From Halodesulfovibrio marinisediminis DSM 17456 (lineage in GTDB: Bacteria > Desulfobacterota > Desulfovibrionia > Desulfovibrionales > Desulfovibrionaceae), in assembly GCF_900129975.1 (NCBI RefSeq), contig NZ_FSRG01000005.1:310001-374000 (forward strand): a stretch of DNA of 64,000 nt, in the 5' to 3' direction. Shown piece by piece: positions 44,529 through 52,633 of this stretch (position 1 is the first letter of the stretch; the number at the start of each line of letters is the position of its first letter). The position numbers and the translations under genes are program-made. Below the pieces are notes generated by a model. That model worked only from the letters and a program-made list of their open reading frames with translations, was not told the DNA's origin and did not search any database.

Positions 44529-44943
44529 TTTCCCCGCCCTCTTCGCCGTCAGCTCCAAATGAGATTATTTCAAATGCTTCATGTTCGCCTGGGGCAATGT
44601 ATACGTATTCGTTTTCCCATGGGTCAGAAGGGATCTTTGCAATATAACCGTTGGATGGGTAGTGCTTCGGAATTCTGCCAATTGTAGGTTTTTCAACAAG
44701 AGCCTGTAAGCCTTGTTCTGTGCTGGGGTAAAATCCATTGTCGAGATAGAATTTTTTTGCGGCTGTAGACAGTCCCTGAATTTGCATTTTTACTTTGATT
44801 ACTCGTGCTTTTTGTGGCTCATCAAGGAAGCGTGGGACTACGATTGATGCCAAAATACCCAATATTACAATGACCACCATCAGTTCCATCAACGTAAATC
44901 CGGACTCTGTAGATCGTTTGTTTTTGCCGCAATGCGTATTCAT
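44491..44943 (-). CDS. gspG: Type II secretion major pseudopilin GspG
   Basis: 150 residues from ATG 44943 with AAGGAG upstream. Leader ends STESG, followed by FTLMELMVVIVILGILASIV, VPRF, then GLSTAAKKFYLDNGFYPSTE and the calcium-site region near PSDPWENEYVY ... ISFGADGEEGGEND. This is the main subunit of the pseudopilus. The ATGA overlap with a short upstream frame suggests translational coupling. Confidence 0.95.
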   Translation of the reverse strand: MNTHCGKNKRSTESGFTLMELMVVIVILGILASIVVPRFLDEPQKARVIKVKMQIQGLSTAAKKFYLDNGFYPSTEQGLQALVEKPTIGRIPKHYPSNGYIAKIPSDPWENEYVYIAPGEHEAFEIISFGADGEEGGENDGTDIQSWNIE

Positions 44944-45098
44944 CTTTTTCTCCTTATTGGCAGCAGGATGAAGGGTAAAAGTAGAAGTAGTAAAATAGCT
45001 CGCCAATGCAGTTTGATGAGGTAATGCAGATAGAAGCCTTTTCGGTCGAATGCATTACAACCTGTCTGGCGTTGCCATGCAGAGTGAAACGTCCACAT
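44940..45098 (-). CDS. Possible small membrane protein ending in an ATGA overlap with gspG
   Basis: A frame whose last half reads LHYLIKLHWRAILLLLLLPF then ILLPIRRKR: one membrane helix with a basic end, after the gspM stop codon. Its TGA overlaps the gspG ATG as ATGA. The start is uncertain (ATG 45098 lies inside gspM and has no ribosome site). It could be a chance frame or a small coupling/membrane peptide in the place where other loci have gspN. Confidence 0.25.
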   Translation of the reverse strand: MWTFHSAWQRQTGCNAFDRKGFYLHYLIKLHWRAILLLLLLPFILLPIRRKR

Positions 45099-45558
45099 TG
45101 AGAAGTGCACCCTGAGTTCGTTGGATTTCAAGATTTAGAACCGTGATGCCTTGCATTTTTTTTTCTACAGAATACAGAAAATGTAGAAGATCCAGTTGGT
45201 ACAGATTTTCAAAACGAATCTGAATTTTTTCTTCGACGAGTTCGTTTTCCAACTTCTTCTGTTGTGGGCGCACCGACACAATTAGACTGTTGATCTTTTG
45301 TTTTCGTGAAATTTCTTCAACAATGGCAAACAAGGTGCCTTGATGAGCGGCTCCCCCTGAAGAAAGCGCTTTGCGGCTTGTTTGAAGTTGCGTGTATTCC
45401 TGAGCAAGTTCCGTAACCTTTCCTAACATCTTGTATGTGCGGGTGGTACGTTTTTGCATGTCATCTCTGTAATCAAGTGTTGGTAGCGCAATAAATCTCA
45501 GTACGCTGAGAAGCACTGTGCCATAGATGAGAAGGGTGATTGCTCGTCTATTTCCCAT
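45055..45558 (-). CDS. gspM: Type II secretion inner-membrane protein GspM
   Basis: 167 residues: a short cytoplasmic start, one membrane helix (about 7-25, ITLLIYGTVLLSVLRFIALP), a coiled-coil stretch (about 35-65) and a small ferredoxin-like periplasmic domain (FENLYQLDLLHFLYSVEK, ITVLNLEIQRT). Size, topology and gene order after gspL identify it as GspM/PilO-like. It overlaps the gspL end by 11 bases. Confidence 0.85.
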   Translation of the reverse strand: MGNRRAITLLIYGTVLLSVLRFIALPTLDYRDDMQKRTTRTYKMLGKVTELAQEYTQLQTSRKALSSGGAAHQGTLFAIVEEISRKQKINSLIVSVRPQQKKLENELVEEKIQIRFENLYQLDLLHFLYSVEKKMQGITVLNLEIQRTQGALLNVDVSLCMATPDRL

Positions 45559-47119
45559 GTGGCTGTTGCCTCATGGTATTGAGTGCAAAGCGTACCCTTT
45601 CTTTATTCTGGAGAGTTGCACCACGTATTTCGATATTTTTCAGCATAGGGCTGCGGGAAAGATCGGCACGAACTTGCTCCAGCGTATTCAGGCTGTCTGT
45701 GGTTCCACGCAGGTTGATTCCTTTGGTGTTAATGGCGATGGCATCAAGGGTTACATCAAATTGGTTGGAGATGTTCTTGTGCAACTCGTTGAGGATATCG
45801 ATTGTGTCAGCCTGCGTTGTCTTATTTAGTGATGTTTCACCTTTTAGTTGTAGTAAGCGACCTTGCAGGATGCTTATGTACTGAATGGTGCTGAAGTTAC
45901 CATGCACGTTAGGAAGGGCGGAATGAAATGTCTTTTCCAGGCTGCGTGTAACTGCTTTTGCTTCTTTTTCTTTTTGCCATCCCTCAGCCCAAAGGGAGCA
46001 TGACCATGTAAGAAGCAGGATGATAGCAATAGAGGTGACGTACTTCGCGACGGTAAGAACAGGATCAGACTGTCGACGGAAGGAGAATTCATCCTTGCGA
46101 AAGTTCATGCCCTGCTTCTTCAGACTCAGCGTGTTTTTTGCTGATTGCATGAGTCCGCTCGCCTGCAAACAATCGCCCCAGCCAGTCGCATCATTAAATT
46201 GCTGCATGATCGGATTGATGCAGCTCTTGCGCAGGGAGGTTACAGGATATGGTAGTATGTCGGATAAAAATTCATCAATGCCGGGAATTGCTGTGGTTTC
46301 ACCGGACAACAGGATCGTTTCACAGGAGGTGTTGCTGCTGTTGATGCCTAGCAGGATAGTCTTTGCAAGTTGGTTCAGGCTTTCGCATAATGTGTTTTTA
46401 TTTAAACTTTTTTTAGAAAATGTAACGGGATGGGAAACTATTTTATTGAAGAGTATTCGTCGCGTGACATAATTTTTTGTCAGGGAAATAGATTGCATAA
46501 CATGGCGCTTAACATCTTGAAGTTCGTGCGGAGTTTGTGAGAGCGTAACAACTTGTCCTTCATGGATGAAGATAAAAAGGCAGCGTGTCGCATCGATGTC
46601 GAGTAGCAGGGTGCGAGTTGCGTTGTTTATATTAGAAAGGGCGTTCACTAGAGCAAAGGCATCAATGTCAATGCGTTCAGGATCAATCCCCCGGGCTTGA
46701 AGTTCTGTCAGAAATGTATTCAAGAATTGCTTAGGGACACTTGCAGAAACGACGTTACGGCTGTTGGCTGTTTTGGGTGCCAGATGTATGTCGGTAATAA
46801 TGTCTTTTTGAGAAAGTGGAATTTCCTGTTCTATTTCGAAGGTAAGTGCCTGTTTGATTTTAGATTTTGCAGTAAACGGGAATTTCCAGTTACGGAGCAT
46901 GGTGAAGCGTGAGTTGAGCGCAACATAGTATGTTTGGGAGAAAAGATTGTTATGTTCAACAGCATCTGTAATCTCAGCCGCTAACGATTGTGTAGAAAAA
47001 GGTGCTGCTGGCTTGAAAAAGATGTAGTTGGAGAGAATGGCAGTGTTTAACTTTACGGTGAATTGGTAAAGTCCTACTTGGCTTTCTGAGCAGGTGATAC
47101 AAAGAAATTTATTGCGCAT
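45548..47119 (-). CDS. gspL: Type II secretion protein GspL (PilM/PilN-like)
   Basis: 523 residues. The N-terminal two thirds have the actin-like PilM/GspL cytoplasmic fold (FTMLRNWKFPFTAKSKIKQA, LTFEIEQEIP, TLLLDIDATRCLFIF, ETILLSGETTAIPG), a single membrane helix at about 358-380 (YVTSIAIILLLTWSCSLWA) and a periplasmic PilN-like domain with coiled coil. GspL recruits GspE. It is longer than many GspL but of normal design, and is first in the - strand block. No clear ribosome site precedes ATG 47119. Confidence 0.85.
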   Translation of the reverse strand: MRNKFLCITCSESQVGLYQFTVKLNTAILSNYIFFKPAAPFSTQSLAAEITDAVEHNNLFSQTYYVALNSRFTMLRNWKFPFTAKSKIKQALTFEIEQEIPLSQKDIITDIHLAPKTANSRNVVSASVPKQFLNTFLTELQARGIDPERIDIDAFALVNALSNINNATRTLLLDIDATRCLFIFIHEGQVVTLSQTPHELQDVKRHVMQSISLTKNYVTRRILFNKIVSHPVTFSKKSLNKNTLCESLNQLAKTILLGINSSNTSCETILLSGETTAIPGIDEFLSDILPYPVTSLRKSCINPIMQQFNDATGWGDCLQASGLMQSAKNTLSLKKQGMNFRKDEFSFRRQSDPVLTVAKYVTSIAIILLLTWSCSLWAEGWQKEKEAKAVTRSLEKTFHSALPNVHGNFSTIQYISILQGRLLQLKGETSLNKTTQADTIDILNELHKNISNQFDVTLDAIAINTKGINLRGTTDSLNTLEQVRADLSRSPMLKNIEIRGATLQNKERVRFALNTMRQQPHGK

Positions 47120-47670
47120 GTCGTATTCTAATAAAGAGTATGTAAAAGATCGTGACCTTATGTTAAAAATATAAGAAAGCCAATAGGTAGAAATTAAATA
47201 TATTATTTTAAAATCAAGAATACAATTTTACAAACACTGCTTTTAAAAAGTGATGTTGTGCTGAGTGCAACAGGGAGATAGGTTGTTTGAGGATCATCTA
47301 GGTGTAATGCCGCGTCCCAAAATGTTTCTTCTAATCGCTACTGCAATGAAAATTTATTCATACGACTAATAATGTATAAGAGTGATCTGAGGGCGAGAGG
47401 AATGTTAGTAATGCGTTAAGGTGGAACTGTTAAAAAAACAATAATTCTCCGGAGCTATGCACCTCAACGTGTTTATGATGTTAGGCAGTGGTTGGTAACT
47501 AGGTGCTCCATTGGACGTACAGGACTTTCTTATATTTTTTGCAAAGCAGGTTCGTATTGTTACGTAATGATGAATTGTCTTGAGTAGGCAAGGTTTGTGA
47601 GCTTGTAAAAGAGAAATATGTGAATAGAAGGCTAGTGTTATGTAACTAGCAAAAGTTGATTAGGTAAAAA

Positions 47671-47706
47671 AGGCCAGCAGTACAGTGTGGGTGCTGCTGG
47701 TCTTTC
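47671..47706. terminator. Orphan terminator hairpin in the 47-48 kb gap
   Basis: AGGCCAGCAG (47671-47680) pairs with CTGCTGGTCT (47694-47703, one G-T). A run of six A on the left (47666-47671) gives a U-tract on the - strand; TCTTTCTTTT follows on the +. No gene ends nearby on either strand. Confidence 0.7.
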
Positions 47707-47920
47707 TTTTGGTATTTATAGCCCGTTGGGAATGGTTGCTAATTGGGGGTATGACAGAATCTACTTTTCAGCTTGGCTGATGAGTAGATTTTTTCATGCC
47801 CAAAAATGAATAAAAAAAGAAATGTAAATTCAAAATGTTGAATAATGGTCTCATTCTTTATTGTATGTACTGTAAAAATGGGCTTTAAACTGTAACAATT
47901 TGTTTTTTAATTTAAAATTG

Positions 47921-47941
47921 ATGTTATACTTCCTATAACAT
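47921..47941. promoter_or_regulatory. Perfect 8-bp palindrome upstream of the permease gene
   Basis: ATGTTATA and TATAACAT flank CTTCC. TGACA/TGTCA (47951-47964) lies 10 bp further on. The size and spacing fit a dimeric regulator site for the permease gene at 48208. Confidence 0.45.
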
Positions 47942-48082
47942 GAGGCTTTGTGACAATAATGTCAACTTCAATTATGGCGAAATGCACTTGATTTACACAA
48001 TTAGGCTGTGTAGGAGTTTTCTTCGTGAGGGAAACGTACTGCTGTAATAGTGCTTTTTCTTGTACAAAAATGTCAAAAAATG

Positions 48083-48113
48083 CACGTTGCATATGGAATG
48101 GGTATGTAACGTG
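48083..48113 (+). promoter_or_regulatory. Leader hairpin upstream of the permease gene
   Basis: CACGTTGCATA (48083-48093) and TATGTAACGTG (48103-48113) pair over 11 bp with one G-T wobble around a nine-base loop, 94 bp before the start codon. It could be an RNA leader element or an operator. Confidence 0.5.
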
Positions 48114-48207
48114 ATAAAGTAAAAGAACTACAGTGCAAAATTAAAGTATATCGCCTTTTGTTTATAGGTGGTTGGGGTGTGATGTTGCACTGTGCAAAAG
48201 GAGAGGT

Positions 48208-49353
48208 ATGCGTTCTAAGAATTTAGGTGCCGTCAGCATTGTTGCCGGCACATCTATCGGAGCGGGGATGCTCGGACTTCCAATGGCAATCGGGAGTCTG
48301 GGATTTGTAACAGGCACGTTGGTTCTGCTGTTCATGTGGCTTATTGCGATTTATGTTGCGCTGCTTTTGCTCGAAATAAACCTTGAGTTTGGTAAGGGCG
48401 TTAACTTAAACCACATGACCAAGAAAATTCTTGGTCGTCCAGGTCAGGTATTAGGGACAGGCAGTGTGTTCTTCTTGTTCTACTGCTTGCTTGTAGCTTA
48501 CCTCACTGGCATGGGTGGTATTATTGCTAACGCCAGTGGCTTAGATGCACGTATGGGGACATTAATCTTTGCAGGTATTAGTGCAGTATTGCTTTTTTCC
48601 GGTACGGATTCAGTTGTTACTGCGAACAAATATTTGTTTATGGGAATGCTTGTAGCAATGGTTGTCAGCTTTGCTACCCTTGGCGGTCAGCTGAATATTG
48701 AGAACCTTGTACAGGGGCAGCCAAAGGCTAAAGTGCTTATCATGTCTTTGCCAGTGCTCTTTACTTCTTTCGGTTACCATCCATGTATTCCAAGTATTGT
48801 GAACTACATTGGTGATGATAAAAAGACACTTGTCCGTATTTTGACCGTAGGTAGTACCATTCCTTTCATTTGTTACTTTGCGTGGTTGACCCTTGCATTA
48901 GGTAGCGCATCCCCAGATCAGCTTGCTAGCATGGCAAATGTGGATGTTTTGATTAATCAGATGAGTGGCGGCTCCACATGGGTTTCCACTATTCTGTCCC
49001 TGTTTGCTTCCCTTGCTCTTGTGACTTCTTTTATCGGCGTAGCATTTGCCCTGTTTGACCTTGTGGCAGAAACATTCCGTCGTAAGGATGATAAAGTAAG
49101 CCGTGCTGGAACAACCGCAATGGTATTCCTTCCCCCGCTTATTGCTTCATTGCTTGCACCGAATGGCTTCATTGCAGCTCTTGCACACGCGGGTGCAGCA
49201 TTTACGATTATCGCCATCTTTATTCCATGCGTTATGGCTTGGAAAATGCGCGATGCAGGACAGAATTTGGCTTTCCGTGCATTTGGTGGCAAGCCTGCGA
49301 TTGTGCTCAGTTTCCTTTGCGGAATTGTGATTGTAACTGCTAGTTACCTTTAG
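48208..49353 (+). CDS. Aromatic amino acid-type permease (HAAAP family, TyrP/Mtr-like)
   Basis: 381 residues from ATG 48208 with GGAGAG upstream; the frame extends to 48172 but that part is not conserved in type. The first helix carries AGTSIGAGMLGLPMAIGSLGF, the signature of the hydroxy/aromatic amino acid permease family; eleven helices are expected, with SFGYHPCIPSIVNYIG in the middle. Members import tyrosine or tryptophan by proton symport. Single-gene unit with its own terminator. Confidence 0.88.
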   Translation: MRSKNLGAVSIVAGTSIGAGMLGLPMAIGSLGFVTGTLVLLFMWLIAIYVALLLLEINLEFGKGVNLNHMTKKILGRPGQVLGTGSVFFLFYCLLVAYLTGMGGIIANASGLDARMGTLIFAGISAVLLFSGTDSVVTANKYLFMGMLVAMVVSFATLGGQLNIENLVQGQPKAKVLIMSLPVLFTSFGYHPCIPSIVNYIGDDKKTLVRILTVGSTIPFICYFAWLTLALGSASPDQLASMANVDVLINQMSGGSTWVSTILSLFASLALVTSFIGVAFALFDLVAETFRRKDDKVSRAGTTAMVFLPPLIASLLAPNGFIAALAHAGAAFTIIAIFIPCVMAWKMRDAGQNLAFRAFGGKPAIVLSFLCGIVIVTASYL

Positions 49354-49399
49354 AATTCAGCTAGATGTTGGCTGGTATGCTGGTATAGTTACGTAATCG

Positions 49400-49437
49400 A
49401 AAAGCTCCCTTTATTATATAAAGGGAGCTTTTTTTAT
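49400..49437 (+). terminator. Terminator after the permease gene
   Basis: AAAAGCTCCCTTTA (49400-49413) and TAAAGGGAGCTTTT (49419-49432) are perfect complements around TTATA and are followed by a T-run. The A-tract on the left makes it usable for the convergent His-rich gene as well. Confidence 0.92.
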
Positions 49438-49463
49438 GTTACTTATTACTCTAAGCAGTTTTT

Positions 49464-50528
49464 TTATTTTTCTTTCCTTGCCTCACGCTGCAGCTCTTTT
49501 AAGAAAGCTGAATGGCTTTTGCGGTGATAGTTTTCGCCTTTGCCATGAGGTTTATGATGTGTCTGGACTCCATGGAACATCCTGTGTGATGCAAAGTGCT
49601 GTGGGTGCTTGTGATCAAAGAATGCGCTTCGTCTGCCATGTCTTATTTTGTAACCAGCACCCTGTATGGAACTAGGAAAACGTCTTGCTGGCATTCCGGT
49701 TGGCGCTGGTTCTTCTCTTTCAGGCGGTCCGGCTTCTTCGTATCGTTTCTCTTCAGGCTTCTTCATTTCCATTCCATAGTTGTGCTCAGCGCAGCATCCA
49801 GGATGTGGGGTATGTTCTATTCCTTCGCAACATCCCTTATAGCCATGTACGTAGCGACCATAGCCTAAAGGCGTGTGCGTTGGTTGTCTGTAGTATTCAC
49901 CTGTATCGTATTGATGCCCATGAGTTTCGTGCTTATGCCAATGATGCTCAGGAAGATCTATTCCATAATTATGCTCGGCGCAGCAGCCTCTGTGAGGCAC
50001 GTGTGCCCGGTCTTCACAGCAGCCGCGAGGTTGCAGTAATTCATGATGTCCTTCGGCATGTTCATGCGTGTGGCAGAGCTTATGTTCGTCTTTTCCATGG
50101 CAATGGTAATGGGAATGGAATCCATGCTCGTCATGTTCGTGGGGATGTTCAGCGTATGGGTCAGCATCGTGCCAGAAGAAGTCATCATCATGGTGCTCGG
50201 GACCATGCATGTGGGCATGCCTGATGACGTCGCCTACAGGGCCTGTTCTGCGCTCTCTGGGGGCATGGTAAGCAGCATGGGGATGAAATTCCTCTTTGGT
50301 TACGTCTGGAGTATCCCAACTTAGTGAGATCACTAGGTGTTGTTTGTCATGCTTTGTTCGGGCTTCGATGTTTATATCAATTTCGGTATTCGGATGCAGG
50401 AGAAGTTTTTTGTTTCCTTCTTCAATAATCACCGTACCGCTGCGAAGCCCGTCTAAAAAGCATTCAACATGTGATACAGCGAGAGGGCAGGGCATTTTCC
50501 CTGAGATGTAGATCTTATTCTTTTCCAT
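49464..50528 (-). CDS. His/Cys-rich protein with amphi-Trp-like N-terminal domain (GAK-like neighbourhood)
   Basis: 354 residues, GAGGAGAG before the ATG. Residues 1-72 fit the small amphi-Trp-type domain of GAK systems (SGTVIIEEGNKKLLLHPNTE, LVISLSWD). Residues 82-205 contain 32 His. Two near-identical 21-residue modules, at 169-189 and 232-252, each have two GCC motifs 12 residues apart and end in AEHNYG. This is a strong metal-binding composition (Ni, Zn, Co or Cu). The C-terminus is basic (about 285-354). No signal peptide. It lies 24 bp after the CofD-like gene in the same direction. The domain call is by eye and moderate. Confidence 0.75.
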   Translation of the reverse strand: MEKNKIYISGKMPCPLAVSHVECFLDGLRSGTVIIEEGNKKLLLHPNTEIDINIEARTKHDKQHLVISLSWDTPDVTKEEFHPHAAYHAPRERRTGPVGDVIRHAHMHGPEHHDDDFFWHDADPYAEHPHEHDEHGFHSHYHCHGKDEHKLCHTHEHAEGHHELLQPRGCCEDRAHVPHRGCCAEHNYGIDLPEHHWHKHETHGHQYDTGEYYRQPTHTPLGYGRYVHGYKGCCEGIEHTPHPGCCAEHNYGMEMKKPEEKRYEEAGPPEREEPAPTGMPARRFPSSIQGAGYKIRHGRRSAFFDHKHPQHFASHRMFHGVQTHHKPHGKGENYHRKSHSAFLKELQREARKEK

Positions 50529-50552
50529 GTGTCTCTCCTCATGCCGTCAGGG

Positions 50553-51746
50553 CTAGCAAAGAGATAAGAGAATCCGGTTCAGCACTGCGGCATCAATATA
50601 TGGTGAGCTTTGTTTTGTTATCAGATCGCAGGATACCACACGAATGCCCTCGCGCGACAGCATATCATTGTTAAGCGAGCCATTATACTGTGTTGAATCA
50701 GAATCAACGACTATCAAATTGAGGACGTCGTTGGTGGTGATTGTATTCGGTGAGTCTTTTTTTAAATGGAAAAGAAGGGTATCGACCTGTTCGGAAAGGG
50801 TATGCCCAACAAGTTCAGCATCTGTTCCTGTATTTGGGATAAAAACTTTCGGGCATTTAGTCTGGGCAATAGTTGCCCCTACGCCTTTCGGCAGTAGATT
50901 GGCTATCACGCTGGAGTAGAAACTCCCCATCGGGTAGCAGATGAGTTCAGCTTCATTAATAAGTGTACGAGCCTGATTGGAAATAGAAATAGAAACCGGA
51001 GAAGCGTCGTGCAGTGATTTTGCAAGCCAGATTTGGTCAATCTTGGTTGTAACTGGTTCACATTCCTTTCCGGTTATACGATGCTGACCAACAATGGTTC
51101 TGCCGTCTATCAACGAAACCGCAATTTGTGCCGTCGCATTTGCAATAGGCCGGACTAGCCCGCGCACTTCTGCGAGTTTTGAATACAGGTAAATAACAGG
51201 GGAGAGACGTCTGTCATGGTTAAGGTATTCTGCTGCAAGAACTAGATTTCCAAGGCTTGCACCACGAAGGTCGAACGAGCCTGAAATATGCCCCTGTATC
51301 GAAAGCATGCTTGCCTGAATGAAAGTACGCATTGGTTGAGGGATGGCTTTAATCAGCGGATGAGTTCCTTCGCAGATATGGGAAAGTTCTTCGCGGAGTT
51401 CTTTTTGCGAAGCGTCCCTGTTTAACCTATAGGCAAAAAATGCAAAAATTTCAGGGTTACCGTGGATAGAGTCGTCTGTAAGAGACATAAGTCGATTACG
51501 GATATCTCCCACAGCAGGCATAGAGAATTCATCGCGTAAGGTTGCAGAGCTGCCTCCGGAATCAAACGGGGTGATCAGGTGTACAGAGTTGTGCGTATAT
51601 TTGATAATGTCACGTGCTACTCCCTGTAATGCTGTTCCGCCACTAAAAAAAAGAATACGCGGCCCACTATGCGGTGCAGTGCGGTAGCGCTCGAGTTTAA
51701 GATAGTCTGGGATAGATACTGTACGGGAAAGTTCAATATATTGCAT
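50553..51746 (-). CDS. CofD-like protein of GAK type
   Basis: 397 residues. The nucleotide-binding start ILFFSGGTALQGVARDI (residues 31-47) and TPFDSGGSSATLRDEF (59-74), followed by PAVGDIRNRLMSL, is the CofD/YvcK fold signature. CofD transfers phospholactate in F420 synthesis, but this branch, found beside XXXCH and amphi-Trp genes, is annotated as the GAK-system CofD-like protein of unknown reaction. IRGHISGSFDLRGASLGNLVL-like middle segments agree. It is transcribed with the His-rich gene; no strong ribosome site is seen. Confidence 0.85.
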   Translation of the reverse strand: MQYIELSRTVSIPDYLKLERYRTAPHSGPRILFFSGGTALQGVARDIIKYTHNSVHLITPFDSGGSSATLRDEFSMPAVGDIRNRLMSLTDDSIHGNPEIFAFFAYRLNRDASQKELREELSHICEGTHPLIKAIPQPMRTFIQASMLSIQGHISGSFDLRGASLGNLVLAAEYLNHDRRLSPVIYLYSKLAEVRGLVRPIANATAQIAVSLIDGRTIVGQHRITGKECEPVTTKIDQIWLAKSLHDASPVSISISNQARTLINEAELICYPMGSFYSSVIANLLPKGVGATIAQTKCPKVFIPNTGTDAELVGHTLSEQVDTLLFHLKKDSPNTITTNDVLNLIVVDSDSTQYNGSLNNDMLSREGIRVVSCDLITKQSSPYIDAAVLNRILLSLC

Positions 51747-51961
51747 TACTGGTTATACGGACGCTGGTTCTGTACGCAGTGTGGTTAAAGGTTCTTGAGG
51801 TGTGCAAAGACGTTATTGTCCGACAGACGTATTGTTAGTCTTGCTGAGTGACGTTTATAGTTTGAACAACTGCATCTGTATAGCTTTTGTTGTTACTGAG
51901 ATATAGTTGCTTATTTTTATGTATGCGCGTGAAGACTGAAGAGTGAGCTTACTTCTTGGTA

Positions 51962-52492
51962 TTATTTATAGTTATGATGGCATTCTGTTTTCATATGGTT
52001 CAAAGCATCAACTGTTTCATGAAACTTTTGTAGGTCATTATTGAGCCATGCCTCTTCAAGTTTGTCAGTGAGGGCAGCATAGTCGGTATAGAGCAACTCC
52101 CCTTTGTCAGGGTATTGGATCATCAAACGTGAGTCTGCAATAAAATCTTTCACAGCCTCTTCAGGCGGGGCTGTGTTTTGATGCAGGGCCTTAAAGATAA
52201 CTTTAAAGCTGGTTGCCATACGTTTTTTTAAACGTTTGAATGGCGGCAGTCCCTCCGGTCTTTTCTCTACACAATCACACTCTTCGCACAATTCACATTC
52301 GTCAATAATGGTACTTACCTTAAGTTTTACTGCCAGCTGGCCATACTCATCTTTTATTGAAAGGCGGATTTTTTTTGCTTTTGTACAGTCAGGAATGCCT
52401 TCTACAGGTGCAGATTCACATGCATCTGCAAGCTTACGTAAAAAAGTAGGTAAGTCGTCACGAGAGAGAGTTTGTGTATATTTTTTTGCCAT
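51962..52492 (-). CDS. GAK-system XXXCH-type Cys-rich protein
   Basis: 176 residues, AGAGGAAA before the ATG. A central CxxCxxCxC cluster (Cys66, 69, 72, 74) and a C-terminal TECHH (Cys171-His172) identify the XXXCH-type protein of GAK systems. The N-terminal part (about 1-65) reads like an amphi-Trp-related domain, with RLSIKDEYGQLAVKLKVS resembling its beta-hairpin. A metal or Fe-S role is likely from the cysteines. It is separated from the CofD-like gene by 215 bp with no gene. Confidence 0.8.
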   Translation of the reverse strand: MAKKYTQTLSRDDLPTFLRKLADACESAPVEGIPDCTKAKKIRLSIKDEYGQLAVKLKVSTIIDECELCEECDCVEKRPEGLPPFKRLKKRMATSFKVIFKALHQNTAPPEEAVKDFIADSRLMIQYPDKGELLYTDYAALTDKLEEAWLNNDLQKFHETVDALNHMKTECHHNYK

Positions 52493-52582
52493 GAGTTTTC
52501 CTCTAGATTGAAGTACACGTGGTTATTTATAGAAAACCATGACCTGTGGTTAGAGTCAAATTACAAAAGAAATTATAAGTGA

Positions 52583-52615
52583 AAAAAGCCCCCGTATCGG
52601 AAGATGCGGGGGCTT
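52583..52615 (-). terminator. Terminator of the rpoBC transcript
   Basis: AAAGCCCCCGTATC pairs with GATGCGGGGGCTTT (one T-G) around GGAA; on the - strand it is followed by TTTTTT. It ends the ribosomal protein-rpoBC transcript 19 bp after rpoC. Confidence 0.93.
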
Positions 52616-52633
52616 TGAATGCGGATAAGCAAA

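Larger units (their letters stand above)
47120..48207. other. 1.1-kb non-coding region with several hairpins
   Basis: AT-rich, with no credible gene on either strand. It holds a terminator-like hairpin (47671-47706), a perfect 8-bp inverted repeat (47921-47941), TGACA/TGTCA (47951-47964) and an 11-bp stem just before the permease gene (48083-48113). The permease promoter must lie at its right end; the left part may contain a small RNA or decayed DNA. Confidence 0.6.
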
